64,000 nucleotides of DNA from assembly GCF_017301735.1 (NCBI RefSeq), contig NZ_CP071090.1, positions 5,012,001 through 5,076,000 on the forward strand, in the 5' to 3' direction. Source of the DNA: Pyxidicoccus parkwaysis. GTDB taxonomy: Bacteria; Myxococcota; Myxococcia; Myxococcales; Myxococcaceae. Position 1 is the stretch's first letter; each line of letters opens with the position of its first letter. The notes under the pieces were generated by a model that ran no database searches, had not been told where the DNA came from, and saw only the letters and a list, made by a program, of their open reading frames with translations. This document shows, piece after piece, positions 49,368 to 58,388 of the stretch. Position numbers and translations under genes: made by a program.

Positions 49368-49787
49368 CTACTGTCGCTCCAGGGTGACGTCCACCACGCG
49401 CGCGTCGTAGCCGCAGTTGCAGCACGCGCCCACCACCAGCACCTCGGGCACCGTCACCTCCAGGGCCACGGTGCGGTAGCCAGGGGCCCTGACTTCGAAA
49501 GTGTAGTCGCCGGGCGCGTGGACGTGGGTCGAGCACACTGTCACCGAGCCATCCGCCCCGCAGCTCGCGTCGATGCCGGACAGCGTCGCATCGGGTGTCG
49601 GGGTGCCAGACGCTCCCGTGACGCGCACGGTAATCGCGGGCGGACAGGGGCCACAGAGGACGCCCTCACACGAGCGGTCCGCCGGAGGATTGTCGTCATC
49701 CCCGAACGAGCGCTCCAGGGTCGAGGGCAAATCACACCCGCCCAGGGCGAGCGCGGCGAGCAGCGCGAAGGCAGCGTTTCGGAGCAT
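49368..49787 (-). CDS. Lipoprotein with carboxypeptidase-regulatory-like domain
   Basis: A 139-residue lipoprotein; ATG 49787, with GGGA upstream. The lipobox LGGC places Cys18 at the lipid site. After an acidic linker (SFGDDDNPPADRS) is a Cys-rich turn (CEGVLCGPCPP), then a beta-sandwich like the carboxypeptidase-regulatory/CarboxypepD_reg fold: ITVRVTGASGTPTPDATLSG, SVTVCSTHVHAPGDYTFEVR, APGYRTVALEVTVPE. Such domains are non-catalytic and anchor or bind. The C-terminus has a further cysteine group (GACCNCGYD). Isolated; 218 bp separates it from the divergent DUF4139 gene. Confidence 0.8.
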   Translation of the reverse strand: MLRNAAFALLAALALGGCDLPSTLERSFGDDDNPPADRSCEGVLCGPCPPAITVRVTGASGTPTPDATLSGIDASCGADGSVTVCSTHVHAPGDYTFEVRAPGYRTVALEVTVPEVLVVGACCNCGYDARVVDVTLERQ

Positions 49788-50005
49788 GTCCCGGGTTGGA
49801 AGCAACTCACATACCGGGTGGATGACGCACTGAACCACGCGTAACTCCAGGTGCCCGCACCTGAAGGCCCCCTCAGAAATGCGAGGCGCTGGTGGTTTTC
49901 CGGGTGCCTGGCACATGCCCCGGTCAGAGCGACCCGGGGCTCCGGGCGAGATTTCCCAACAGCACCTCGACTACCGTGTGCCCCTCTTCCTGGTGAGGGG
50001 GGTTC

Positions 50006-52231
50006 ATGCTCGTCGTGCCGTCCATCCTGGATGCGGTCACCGTCCATGCCGAGGGCGCGCTATGCACGCGCGTCGCCACGTTGCAGGCGGAGGGTGGCCG
50101 CCTTCCGACGCAGGTGCGCATCAACGGCCTGCCGTTGTCATTGCGTACCGGCTCGCTTCGCGCGTCCGTGCTGCAGGGCCCGCCGGGGCTCGCGGTGCGT
50201 GACATCCGCGCCGCGTTCGACGTCCAGCTTCCCGACGAGGTGGACGTCCCCACCGAGCTGCGCGCGCTGGAGGCCGCCCGCGCCCGGCACACCGAGGTGA
50301 CGGCGGCCCTCGCCGTCCTGCACCGCGAGCTGCGGGCGGTGATGAAGCTCACGCCCTCCTTCCCCACCCGGAAGAAGGAAGACGTGCAGCAGCGCGACGC
50401 GCCGGTGGCCGCGCTGCTGTCGCTCGCGACGCTGGTGGACTCGGAGCTGGGCACGCTGCTTTCGAGGAAGCTCGACCTGGAGCGCCAGCAGCGCGATGCC
50501 GACGCGGAGGTGACTCAGCGCAAGCAGCGCCTCGCCGAGGCCTCCACGTCCGCGCGTGGCGAGCGGGCCCGCGTGTACCGCGCCGCCATCCTCACCCTGG
50601 CCAGCGTGCCGGGCGTGGAGCACCCCGCGAAGCTCGCGCTGGAGTACGCGGTGCCGGGCGCGCGCTGGGTGCCCACCTACGACTTGCGGCTGCCGCGCAC
50701 GCTGGAGGAAGGGACGCTGCGGATGCGCGCCTCCGTCCTCCAGCGCACCGGTGAAGACTGGACGGGCGTGAAGCTGTCCGTCTCCACCGCGGACCTGGAG
50801 CGGCGCGCCGAGGTGCCGGAGCTCAAGGCGCTGCGCATCGGCAGGCGCCAGCCGCCTCCCGCGCGCTCCGGCTGGCGTGAGCCACCGCCCGGCCTGGACG
50901 AGCTGTTCGCGGGCTTCGACTCCACGCGCGCTCCCGTGCTCGCGAAGCCCGAGCCGCCGGCGCCTCCGCAGGGCCAGGCCGCCCCCGTGCTCCTGGAGGA
51001 GCCCGCCTACGAGAAGGAGATGGCGTTCGAGGAGATGGCCCGGGAGGACCGCATGTCCACCACGGGCTCCTACGCGCCCATTTCCCCGGCGCCTGGCGGC
51101 GCACCGGCAGCAGCGGCCCCGATGGCGTCCATGCCCGAGATGATGCCCCGCAGCAGACGGGCTCCGGCCCGGGCTGTGGTTTCGAAGAAGCGCGCGGGCG
51201 CCCCTCCGAAGCCGGCGGACGCCGACGAGGACGCCCTCATGGAGCCACAGGCCGACATGGCCGAGGGCTTCGGCGGCGTGCTGGGTGGTGCGGGAGGAGG
51301 AGGTGCCGCGGAGGAGCGCTCCTTGGCCTCGCGCGTGGAGCCCTCGGACGCACTGCTCGACTATGACCGGCTGGAGCTGGCGCCCGCGGAGGACACCAGC
51401 GCGCGCGGCCGTCTGCGTCCCCGCCCCGCGCACGTCACCCGCGAGCTGTTGGCGCTGGCCGCAGTGCACGTGCGCATCGACGTCATGGCGCTGGTCGCCG
51501 TGAGCGAGCAGGAGGTGTCCACCGTGCGGCAGGCGCCCTCGCCCGCCTGGTCCGTGCCACCCCGCCAGTCGTCGCCGCACTTCGACGCGCGCTTCGACGT
51601 GGAGACGCGGGCGGACGTGCCCTCGGACGGGACGTGGCACACGGTGCCGGTGCTGTCCGTGCCGGTGGGCCTGTCCGCCGAGTACGTCTGCGTGCCCTCG
51701 GTGGAGACGCGGGCCTTCCGCACGGTGCGCGTGGAGAACCGCACGCCCTACCCGCTGCTGGCCGGGCCGGTGGATGTCACGCTGGGCGACGAGTTCCTGA
51801 TGACGTCGCCGCTGCCCACCATGGCGCCCGGGGCCACGCAGCGCCTGGGACTGGGCGTGGAGGAGTCCATCAAGGTGGCGCGCAACACGCGCTTCGACGA
51901 GGCCACCGGCGGCATCTTCGGCGGCGCGACGATGCTCACGCATCACGTGTCGGTGGAGCTGGCCAACCGGATGACGAACCGCATCCTCGTGGAGGTATGC
52001 GAGCGCGTGCCCGCGGTGCCCGTCGGCTCGGAGAAGGACATCAAGGTGGAGGAGACGGAAGTGGCGCCGCTCTGGCAGAAGCGCACGCCGCTGCCCGGCG
52101 AGACGCAGGTGGAGGGCGAGCGCGCGTGGCGCGTGGTGCTCCAGCCGGGTGAGGCGCAGACGCTGAAGGCGACGTGGACCGTGAAGATTCCCGCCAGCAA
52201 GATGCTCGGCGGGGGGAACCGGAGGACATGA
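50006..52231 (+). CDS. MuiA-like (DUF4139/DUF4140) protein
   Basis: A 741-residue protein, probably cytoplasmic or peripheral; no signal is seen at ATG 50006. The DUF4140-like N-terminus (VTVHAEGALCTRVATLQAEG, LRTGSLRASVLQGPPGLAVR) is followed by a coiled-coil middle (RKLDLERQQRDADAEVTQRK). The DUF4139-like beta region begins ALEYAVPGARWVPTYDLRLP and resumes at VPVGLSAEYVCVPSVETRAF. A disordered Pro/Ala/Gly insert (about 290-450) splits the two. The mucoidy inhibitor MuiA family is the nearest named relative; mechanism unknown. It overlaps the next gene by 4 nt (ATGA) and is followed by a predicted barrel protein. Confidence 0.85.
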   Translation: MLVVPSILDAVTVHAEGALCTRVATLQAEGGRLPTQVRINGLPLSLRTGSLRASVLQGPPGLAVRDIRAAFDVQLPDEVDVPTELRALEAARARHTEVTAALAVLHRELRAVMKLTPSFPTRKKEDVQQRDAPVAALLSLATLVDSELGTLLSRKLDLERQQRDADAEVTQRKQRLAEASTSARGERARVYRAAILTLASVPGVEHPAKLALEYAVPGARWVPTYDLRLPRTLEEGTLRMRASVLQRTGEDWTGVKLSVSTADLERRAEVPELKALRIGRRQPPPARSGWREPPPGLDELFAGFDSTRAPVLAKPEPPAPPQGQAAPVLLEEPAYEKEMAFEEMAREDRMSTTGSYAPISPAPGGAPAAAAPMASMPEMMPRSRRAPARAVVSKKRAGAPPKPADADEDALMEPQADMAEGFGGVLGGAGGGGAAEERSLASRVEPSDALLDYDRLELAPAEDTSARGRLRPRPAHVTRELLALAAVHVRIDVMALVAVSEQEVSTVRQAPSPAWSVPPRQSSPHFDARFDVETRADVPSDGTWHTVPVLSVPVGLSAEYVCVPSVETRAFRTVRVENRTPYPLLAGPVDVTLGDEFLMTSPLPTMAPGATQRLGLGVEESIKVARNTRFDEATGGIFGGATMLTHHVSVELANRMTNRILVEVCERVPAVPVGSEKDIKVEETEVAPLWQKRTPLPGETQVEGERAWRVVLQPGEAQTLKATWTVKIPASKMLGGGNRRT

Positions 52232-53787
52232 TGGGCACCCCGTTCACCCTGCCGGTGGTCAAAGTCACCATCTTGGAAGACCGCGCGCTCGTCGAGCGGC
52301 GTGGCGAAGTGCCGCTCGTCGCCGGAGCGCAGCGGCTCGTGATTGAAGGGCTGTCACCGCTCGCGGTGGACCGCTCGCTCCAGGCGAAGGTTGCCGGAGG
52401 CACCGTGTCGCAGGCGCGCATCCGCCGCGCCGTGAAGCCCTACCGTCCGGAGGCCCTGCGCGAGCACCGCACCGAGCTGGGCCGGCGCGTCGCTGAATTG
52501 GAGCGGGAGCTGCATCAGGCCCAGGTGGAGGAGGAGCGACGGCTCCACAAGCACACGCTGCTGACGAGCGCACACGAGGACGTGTACCGCGCCGTCTCCG
52601 AGGACGCCGGCCGGGGCCATGACCGCCCCGACGTGTGGCGCCAGCAGCTCACCACCGTGCGCCAGGCACTGGACGCGGCGGAGGCGGCGCTGCGCGCGGC
52701 GAGCCTCGACGTGCAGGAGCGCAAGGAGCGGCTCCAGGAGGCGCGCAACGCGCTGGCCAGCACCGAGGTCCCCGAGTCGAAGCTGGATGTCCACGCGGAG
52801 CTGGAGGTGGGCCACCCCGCCGGAGGCCCGGCGGTGCTGTCGCTCACGTACCTGGTGCCCTGCGCGGCGTGGCGCCCGGCCTACCGCGCCACGCTGGAGC
52901 GCGGCGACAAGGGCGAGACGGTGACGCTGGAGTGCGAGGCCGTGGTGTGGCAGCGCACCGACGAGGAATGGAAGGACGCGGAGCTGGCCTTCTCCACCGC
53001 GCGTCCCACGCTGGGCGCCTCGCCGCCCCGGCTGGTGGAGGACTGGCTGTGGCTGCGTGACAAGACGGAGCGCGAGAAGCAGGTGGTGGAGGTGGCCATC
53101 CGCGAGGAGGTCATCCAGACCACCGGCGAGGGCGGCGCCGCGAAGCGCGAGGAGGGGCTGCCCGGCATGGACGACGGTGGAGAGCCACTGACGCTGCTGG
53201 CGCAGCACCGGGCCACCGTGCCTCCGGACGGCGAGCCGCACCGCGTGCCGCTGTTCCGCTTCACCGCCTCCGCGACATCCGAGTTCCTCGCGTGCCCGGA
53301 GCTCTCTCCGCTGGTGCACCGCGTGGCGCGCTTCGACAACTCGGGCCCGTCGGTGCTGCTGGCGGGGCCGGTGGACCTGGTGCGCGCCAGCGGCTACGTG
53401 GGCCGCGCGCAGCTCAAGTTCACCGGGCGCGGCGAGCGCGTGAAGCTGGGCTTCGGCAGCGAGGACTCGCTGCGCGTGGCGCGCAAGGTGGACGAGGAGG
53501 TGGAGACGAGCCGCCTCACCAGCCGCCGCGTGCGCACCAACCGGGTGCGGCTGTACCTCTCCAACATGGGCTCCCGTCCGGAGTCGGTGGCCCTGGAGGA
53601 GCGCATGCCCGTCTCCGAGGTGGAGTCGGTGGAGATCATGCTGCTGAAGGACACCACGAAGCCGGCGCCGACCCGGGTCAGCGAGGACGGCATCGTCCGC
53701 TTCGAGCTGGCGGCCCCGCCCCGCTCGCAGCAGGAGGTTTCGCTGGCGTACACCGTCACCAGCGGGTCGAAGGTGGCCGGGCTGTGA
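52228..53787 (+). CDS. MuiA-like (DUF4139) protein, second copy
   Basis: A 519-residue paralogue of the preceding protein, coupled to it by an ATGA overlap; GGAGG lies just before, and ATG 52231 is also possible. The order is the same without the long disordered insert: VTILEDRALVERRGEVPLVA (DUF4140), a coiled coil (RVAELERELHQAQVEEERRL), then SLTYLVPCAAWRPAYRATLE and a DUF4139 body (HRVPLFRFTASATSEFLACP, LLAGPVDLVRASGYVGRAQL). No catalytic residues recognised. The tight pairing implies they work together, perhaps as a complex on the envelope; this is inference. Confidence 0.85.
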   Translation: MMGTPFTLPVVKVTILEDRALVERRGEVPLVAGAQRLVIEGLSPLAVDRSLQAKVAGGTVSQARIRRAVKPYRPEALREHRTELGRRVAELERELHQAQVEEERRLHKHTLLTSAHEDVYRAVSEDAGRGHDRPDVWRQQLTTVRQALDAAEAALRAASLDVQERKERLQEARNALASTEVPESKLDVHAELEVGHPAGGPAVLSLTYLVPCAAWRPAYRATLERGDKGETVTLECEAVVWQRTDEEWKDAELAFSTARPTLGASPPRLVEDWLWLRDKTEREKQVVEVAIREEVIQTTGEGGAAKREEGLPGMDDGGEPLTLLAQHRATVPPDGEPHRVPLFRFTASATSEFLACPELSPLVHRVARFDNSGPSVLLAGPVDLVRASGYVGRAQLKFTGRGERVKLGFGSEDSLRVARKVDEEVETSRLTSRRVRTNRVRLYLSNMGSRPESVALEERMPVSEVESVEIMLLKDTTKPAPTRVSEDGIVRFELAAPPRSQQEVSLAYTVTSGSKVAGL

Positions 53788-53872
53788 TGGTTCCACCGCG
53801 CAACAGCCGTTTGGGTGGGCCTCTTTCCTCGTGGTACGGCCCGTGAGTATTCCCTCGGGAGGAGGAACCCCC

Positions 53873-54589
53873 ATGAGACTCGACTCCGCGTTGTGCTCCC
53901 TTGGACTGTTGGTATCGCTCGGCGTGCCCGCGTCCGCGCTGGCGGAGGACACGCCTCCGTCCCCGCCGGTGCAGGAGGATGCGAACTACGCCCGGCCCGC
54001 GCAGTTCGCGGTGGAGGTGGGCGGCTCCGTCTCACGGATGGAGCACCCGGCCGCGTTCATTGCCAGGACGGCCGTGCTCACGAAGCCCCTGGACGCGCGG
54101 CACAACGCGGTGCGGCTGTCGGGTGGGCTGCACTTCAACCTCGTGCGCGGCGCGGACCGGGACGACCTGTGGTGGATCAACGGCGTCGACTGGTACTTCG
54201 CGAATGACGTGCAGGTGCTCTCGTTCCGGCCGGGGCTGGAGAAGCGCTTCTCGTTGGCGAAGCGGCTGTCGCTGGGCGTGGGCGCGTACGGCGGCGCGGC
54301 CGAGGTGTCCCTGCCCACCGGGCATATCCAATTCAATCAACCCGAGCCGAATGGGCCGGTGCAGGGCAGCGGCTTCTCCGAGAACCGGGCCCGCAAGTGG
54401 GTCTTCGGCGCGGGAGGCATGGCGTCGCTGCATTACTCCTTCGGTCGCTGGGTCTACTCGCGCGTCCAGGTGGGCTACACGCAGTACTTCCAGAAGGCGG
54501 AAGGCTTCGGAGATGGCGCGACGTCGAACAGGTTCGCTGTGTCGCTCAGCGGGCCCTTTGCTGGCGCGCTGCTGGGTTTGAGCCTCTGA
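53873..54589 (+). CDS. Predicted outer-membrane beta-barrel protein
   Basis: A 238-residue protein starting at ATG 53873 with GGGAGGAGGAA upstream. The Sec signal ends ALA (about residue 24). The mature part alternates hydrophobic and polar residues in strands (FAVEVGGSVSRMEH, AVRLSGGLHFNLVRGADRDD, VFGAGGMASLHYSFGRWVYS, RVQVGYTQYFQKAEGFGDG) and ends with hydrophobic Leu-Ser-Leu, all typical of small outer-membrane barrels. It follows the two MuiA-like genes by 85 bp, making a probable functional cluster. Confidence 0.75.
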   Translation: MRLDSALCSLGLLVSLGVPASALAEDTPPSPPVQEDANYARPAQFAVEVGGSVSRMEHPAAFIARTAVLTKPLDARHNAVRLSGGLHFNLVRGADRDDLWWINGVDWYFANDVQVLSFRPGLEKRFSLAKRLSLGVGAYGGAAEVSLPTGHIQFNQPEPNGPVQGSGFSENRARKWVFGAGGMASLHYSFGRWVYSRVQVGYTQYFQKAEGFGDGATSNRFAVSLSGPFAGALLGLSL

Positions 54590-54604
54590 CGGCCCGCGCT
54601 CCGC

Positions 54605-55771
54605 TCACGCCGCGGAGCGAACCAGGTCCTTGACGCCCCGAGCGGCGAGTCCCGAGGGCACGAGCCGGAAGAGCGCGTCGCGCAGGAAGCGGCCGGTGGG
54701 GCTCTCCATCTGCGCCATCTGCCCGAGCCGCCATGAGCGGAGCACGATTTGATTGGCGCGCTCGCGGCGGCGCTGCTCGTACGTGACGAGGGCGCGCGCC
54801 ACGTCTGCGTCGGTGGACAGACACTCGGCCAGCACCACGGCGTCCTCGATGGCCTGACACCCGCCCTGCCCCAGGTTGGGCGTCATCGGGTGCGCGGCGT
54901 CGCCGAGCAACGTCACGCGCCCATGGCTCCAACGCTGCACGGGCGGCCGGTCGTGGATATCGGTGCGGACGATGGCGTCGTCCGGCGTCGCGGCGAGCAG
55001 GTCCGAGATGGGCGCGTGCCAGCCCCGGAAGACTTCCTGGAGCCGCACGCGCGTGGTGCCGGGAGCGTCCTGGCCACCGGGAGGCGCGTTGAGCGTGGCG
55101 TACCAGTACACCTGTCCGAAGCCGATGGGCACGACGCCGAAGCGAGCGCCCCGGCCCCACGTCTCCGAGACGCAGCCCGGCCGCACACTGGGGACCTCGG
55201 GAGAGATTCCGCGCCAACTCGTGTAGCCGGAGTACCGCAGGGGCGCGTCTCCGAGCAGCCCGCTGCGCACCGCCGAGCGCAGGCCATCCGCGCCCACCAG
55301 CGCGTCGCCCTTCACGGTGCTCCCATCGGACAGCGTCACCGTCACGCCGTCACCGTCATCGCGGAAGCCCGTCGCCGCGAGCCCCAGCCGCACGTACTCC
55401 GCGCCCGCGTGCTCCAGCAACACGCCCTGGAGCCGGGCGCGATGCAGGCACGTCATGGGAGCGCCCAGCTCCCGCTGGAGCTTCTGGATGGGAAGCCGGG
55501 TGATGGCCGCGCCCGAGGGCTTGAGGATGGCGCTGTCCGTGGGACTGGCGCCGGCCGAGGCCACGGCGGTGTCGAGGCCGATGCGGCGCAGGGCCACGGC
55601 GGCGTTCATCTGGACGATGATGCCCGCACCCACCCAGCGCAGCGCGTCCGCGCGCTCGAAGACGGTGAAGGTATGGCCCGCGCGGCGGAGCGCGCAGGCC
55701 AGCGTGAGGCCGCCGATTCCAGCACCGGCGATGAGGACGTGCCTGGGTGCGGTGCCCGTGGCAATTGACAT
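54605..55771 (-). CDS. FAD-dependent monooxygenase
   Basis: A 388-residue flavoprotein of the aromatic-ring/PHBH-like family. ATG 55771. The FAD Rossmann motif is VLIAGAGIGGLTLACALRRA, the DG region is DALVGADGLRSAVRSGLL, and the GD motif is VTLLGDAAHPMTPNLGQGGC. QMNAAVALRRIGL and the Pro-rich central part suit a single-component monooxygenase. The substrate is unknown. It is divergent from the MopE-type lipoprotein gene with 95 bp between. No partner reductase is next to it. Confidence 0.92.
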   Translation of the reverse strand: MSIATGTAPRHVLIAGAGIGGLTLACALRRAGHTFTVFERADALRWVGAGIIVQMNAAVALRRIGLDTAVASAGASPTDSAILKPSGAAITRLPIQKLQRELGAPMTCLHRARLQGVLLEHAGAEYVRLGLAATGFRDDGDGVTVTLSDGSTVKGDALVGADGLRSAVRSGLLGDAPLRYSGYTSWRGISPEVPSVRPGCVSETWGRGARFGVVPIGFGQVYWYATLNAPPGGQDAPGTTRVRLQEVFRGWHAPISDLLAATPDDAIVRTDIHDRPPVQRWSHGRVTLLGDAAHPMTPNLGQGGCQAIEDAVVLAECLSTDADVARALVTYEQRRRERANQIVLRSWRLGQMAQMESPTGRFLRDALFRLVPSGLAARGVKDLVRSAA

Positions 55772-55866
55772 GGAATCTCATTAACGCACCCTCGCGGTCG
55801 CGGGTAGGGCAATGCTATGGCTCGCGTTCGAGCGAGCGGGGGATGCTCGCACCGGAGAGGTGCGTG

Positions 55867-58344
55867 ATGCGTTTCATGAAGCCGTTGGGTCTGGGCGCGG
55901 TGCTGATGCTTTGCGCCTGCACCGTTCCGAGCCTGGAGGAGCTTCTCTCTGACCGCTCCGTCAAGGTGGAAGCGACCTTCGACTTCAAAGCAGGTTGCAT
56001 CGCAGTTCTCGCGCGTGACAAGGCCGCCCCCGACAAGAGCCGCACCACCCGTTTCGAGGCCGCGCAGCTCGATGCGTCGAAACGACGGGTCGACACCGAG
56101 GTCCAGCGGGGAGCGGACTGGGGGCCGACGCTCGAAATCATCGCCACCGCGCACGAGCAGTCGTGCACCGGGCCCGAGGTGGCGCGCTCGACGAAGACGG
56201 TGACGCTGGACACGGAAGGCGTGAAGACCGTGTCCCTCGCGCTGAGCGCGGTGGATGCCGATGGTGACGGCTTCGTCCCCACGTCCGGAGGTGGCACGGA
56301 CTGCGATGACAACAACGCCGCCGTGTCGCAGCGCACCTTCTACCGGGACGGCGACGGCGACGGGTACGGCGCGGGTGAGCCGATGAAGGGCTGCGTGGCG
56401 CCCGCCCAGTACGTGGCGCGTGATGGAGACTGCGACGACACCACCACCGAGCGGGCCCCAGGACGGACCGAATTGTGCGACGGGCTCGACAATGACTGCG
56501 CCAACGGCATCGACAACGGCCTGGTGCTGAGCAGCTTCTACCTGGACGCGGACCACGACGGCGCGGGTGCGGGGCCGGTGGTGATGGCCTGTGCCGCGCC
56601 GCCCAACCACGTGGCGTCCAGCGACGACTGTGATGACAGCGACCCACAGCGCAAGCCCGGGCTGGCGGAGGTGTGCGACGACAAGGACAACGACTGCGAC
56701 AACCTGGTGGATGAAGGCCTGCCGGTGAGCACCTTCTACCGGGATAGGGACGGCGACGGCTTTGGCACCGCGACGGATACCCAGCAGAAGTGCAGAGCAC
56801 CGACCGGCTACGTGGTTGGCAACACCGACTGTAATGACAACGCGGTCAGCGTGAATCCCAACGCCCGGGAGGTGTGCAACGACTTCGACGACAACTGCCG
56901 CAACGGCGTGGACGAGGGCTTCAACAAGGTCTGGTACCGCGACGCCGACGGCGACACCTACGGCAAGCAGAGCGACTCGGTGACGGGCTGCACGCCGCCC
57001 GCGGGCTACGTGGCACCCACCAGTTTCTTCGACTGCAACGACAGCGACAGAACGGTGAACCCCGGCGCCACGGAGAAGTGCAACGACATCGACGACAACT
57101 GCATGGGCGGCACGGATGAGCCCTTCACGAGCGGGTCGACGCGGAAGGGCGATTCCTGCAGCACCCCCTGCACGGGCATCTACGTGTGCAACGCGGCACA
57201 GGACGGCACCATCTGCAACGCGCCGTCGCCGACCAACTACTACACCGACGCGGATGGCGACGGAGATGGCGCCACCAGCGCCACCGCGCAGCCTTACTGC
57301 CCCGGCCAGAGTGTCCCTCCCAACCTGGCGGACCGGAACACCGACTGCGACGACACGGACAAGTACAACAAGGGCAACGGCATCGAGGTCTGCGACCAGC
57401 GGGACAACAACTGCAACGCCCCCGCTGACGAGGACAACGTGTGCATGGGCGGCGACTGGAAGGCGCTGACGGACCCGGCCGTCATGGGGCGCGACTGGAA
57501 CACGGTGGCCATCAACAAGGACAGCGCCAGCGGCTACCCGGTGTGGATTGCCGGGGCCAACGGCGCGCTGGCCCGGCGTAGCGGCGCGGGCGAGACGTTC
57601 ACCAGCTTCGACGGCGAGTGCGGCTTCACCACCTGGAACGCCGCCTGGGTGGGCAATGATGGAAGCGTGTACCTCGCGGGCAACGCGGGCAAGCTGGCCC
57701 GGTATACCGGGACCGCCTGCGACCAGCTGGTCACGCTGGTGGGCGTCTCCAACGTCACGGGCATCATCGGCTTCGAAGACGCGACCCTGACTCTCTACGC
57801 GGTGGATGAAAACGGCCGCCTGCACTCCTGGGTGCCGGGCAATACGCCGGTACGGTTGGACGACAACGCCCCCATCTACCGGGATGTCCATGGCTTCGAC
57901 AGGACGCGCTTGTTCATCGCGGGGGAGGATGGCACCAACAAGGCTCCTGTCATGGAGACCTATACCGGGGGGCTGAACACCACGAACATGAGCGTGTCAG
58001 GGCCCACCGGCGCCAGCCTCCGGAGTGTGTGGATGGCCTCGCCAACGCTCGCGTACGCAGTGGGAGACAGCTCCATGATCCTGAGGTGGAGCGGCACTTC
58101 CTGGGCGGCCGTAACGCCTCCGGCGGTCGGCGACTACACGAGCGTCTGCGCGCCGGACAGCACGTCGGTCTACGTCACGAACGCGACAGGCGTCATCTAC
58201 CGGTACACGGGAGTGCAGTGGCTGCCACCGCTCTACACCTCGTCGCCTCCGAACCCGCTCCGGGACATCGCGAGCGTCAACCCGGCCAACATCTGGGCCG
58301 TGGGGCCTGGAGGCCGCGTCATCCACTTCCCCGAGCTGCCCTGA
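55867..58344 (+). CDS. MopE-motif and propeller-repeat lipoprotein
   Basis: An 825-residue lipoprotein. ATG 55867 has GAGAGG 7 nt upstream. LCAC at 15-18 is the lipobox. After a 110-residue linker domain, residues about 130-530 contain five or six repeats with D-x-D-G-D-G, D-C-[DN]-D and E-[VK]-C-[DN]-x-x-D-[ND]-[DN]-C-x-x-G-x-D-E-G: the putative metal-binding MopE motif, presumed to bind calcium or copper. The C-terminal 280 residues form propeller-like repeats (YPVWIAGANGALARR, VYLAGNAGKLARYTG, IWAVGPGGRVIHF). Surface-exposed binding is likely; ligand unknown. Ends in a bidirectional terminator. Confidence 0.88.
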   Translation: MRFMKPLGLGAVLMLCACTVPSLEELLSDRSVKVEATFDFKAGCIAVLARDKAAPDKSRTTRFEAAQLDASKRRVDTEVQRGADWGPTLEIIATAHEQSCTGPEVARSTKTVTLDTEGVKTVSLALSAVDADGDGFVPTSGGGTDCDDNNAAVSQRTFYRDGDGDGYGAGEPMKGCVAPAQYVARDGDCDDTTTERAPGRTELCDGLDNDCANGIDNGLVLSSFYLDADHDGAGAGPVVMACAAPPNHVASSDDCDDSDPQRKPGLAEVCDDKDNDCDNLVDEGLPVSTFYRDRDGDGFGTATDTQQKCRAPTGYVVGNTDCNDNAVSVNPNAREVCNDFDDNCRNGVDEGFNKVWYRDADGDTYGKQSDSVTGCTPPAGYVAPTSFFDCNDSDRTVNPGATEKCNDIDDNCMGGTDEPFTSGSTRKGDSCSTPCTGIYVCNAAQDGTICNAPSPTNYYTDADGDGDGATSATAQPYCPGQSVPPNLADRNTDCDDTDKYNKGNGIEVCDQRDNNCNAPADEDNVCMGGDWKALTDPAVMGRDWNTVAINKDSASGYPVWIAGANGALARRSGAGETFTSFDGECGFTTWNAAWVGNDGSVYLAGNAGKLARYTGTACDQLVTLVGVSNVTGIIGFEDATLTLYAVDENGRLHSWVPGNTPVRLDDNAPIYRDVHGFDRTRLFIAGEDGTNKAPVMETYTGGLNTTNMSVSGPTGASLRSVWMASPTLAYAVGDSSMILRWSGTSWAAVTPPAVGDYTSVCAPDSTSVYVTNATGVIYRYTGVQWLPPLYTSSPPNPLRDIASVNPANIWAVGPGGRVIHFPELP

Positions 58345-58357
58345 GCCCGGGGCATGA

Positions 58358-58388
58358 GGTGCAGCGCCCTGCCCTTCAGCGCTGCACC
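58358..58388. terminator. Bidirectional terminator with a stop codon in its loop
   Basis: Stem GGTGCAGCGC / GCGCTGCACC (10 bp) with an 11-nt loop between convergent genes. The stop codon of the MltF-like gene (58376-58378) is in the loop. Confidence 0.72.

Noticed and set aside
55606..57891. 761-aa minus-strand frame over the MopE-type lipoprotein
   Set aside because: Val/Ala/His-rich antisense of the repeat gene; the plus strand carries the lipobox and MopE motifs.
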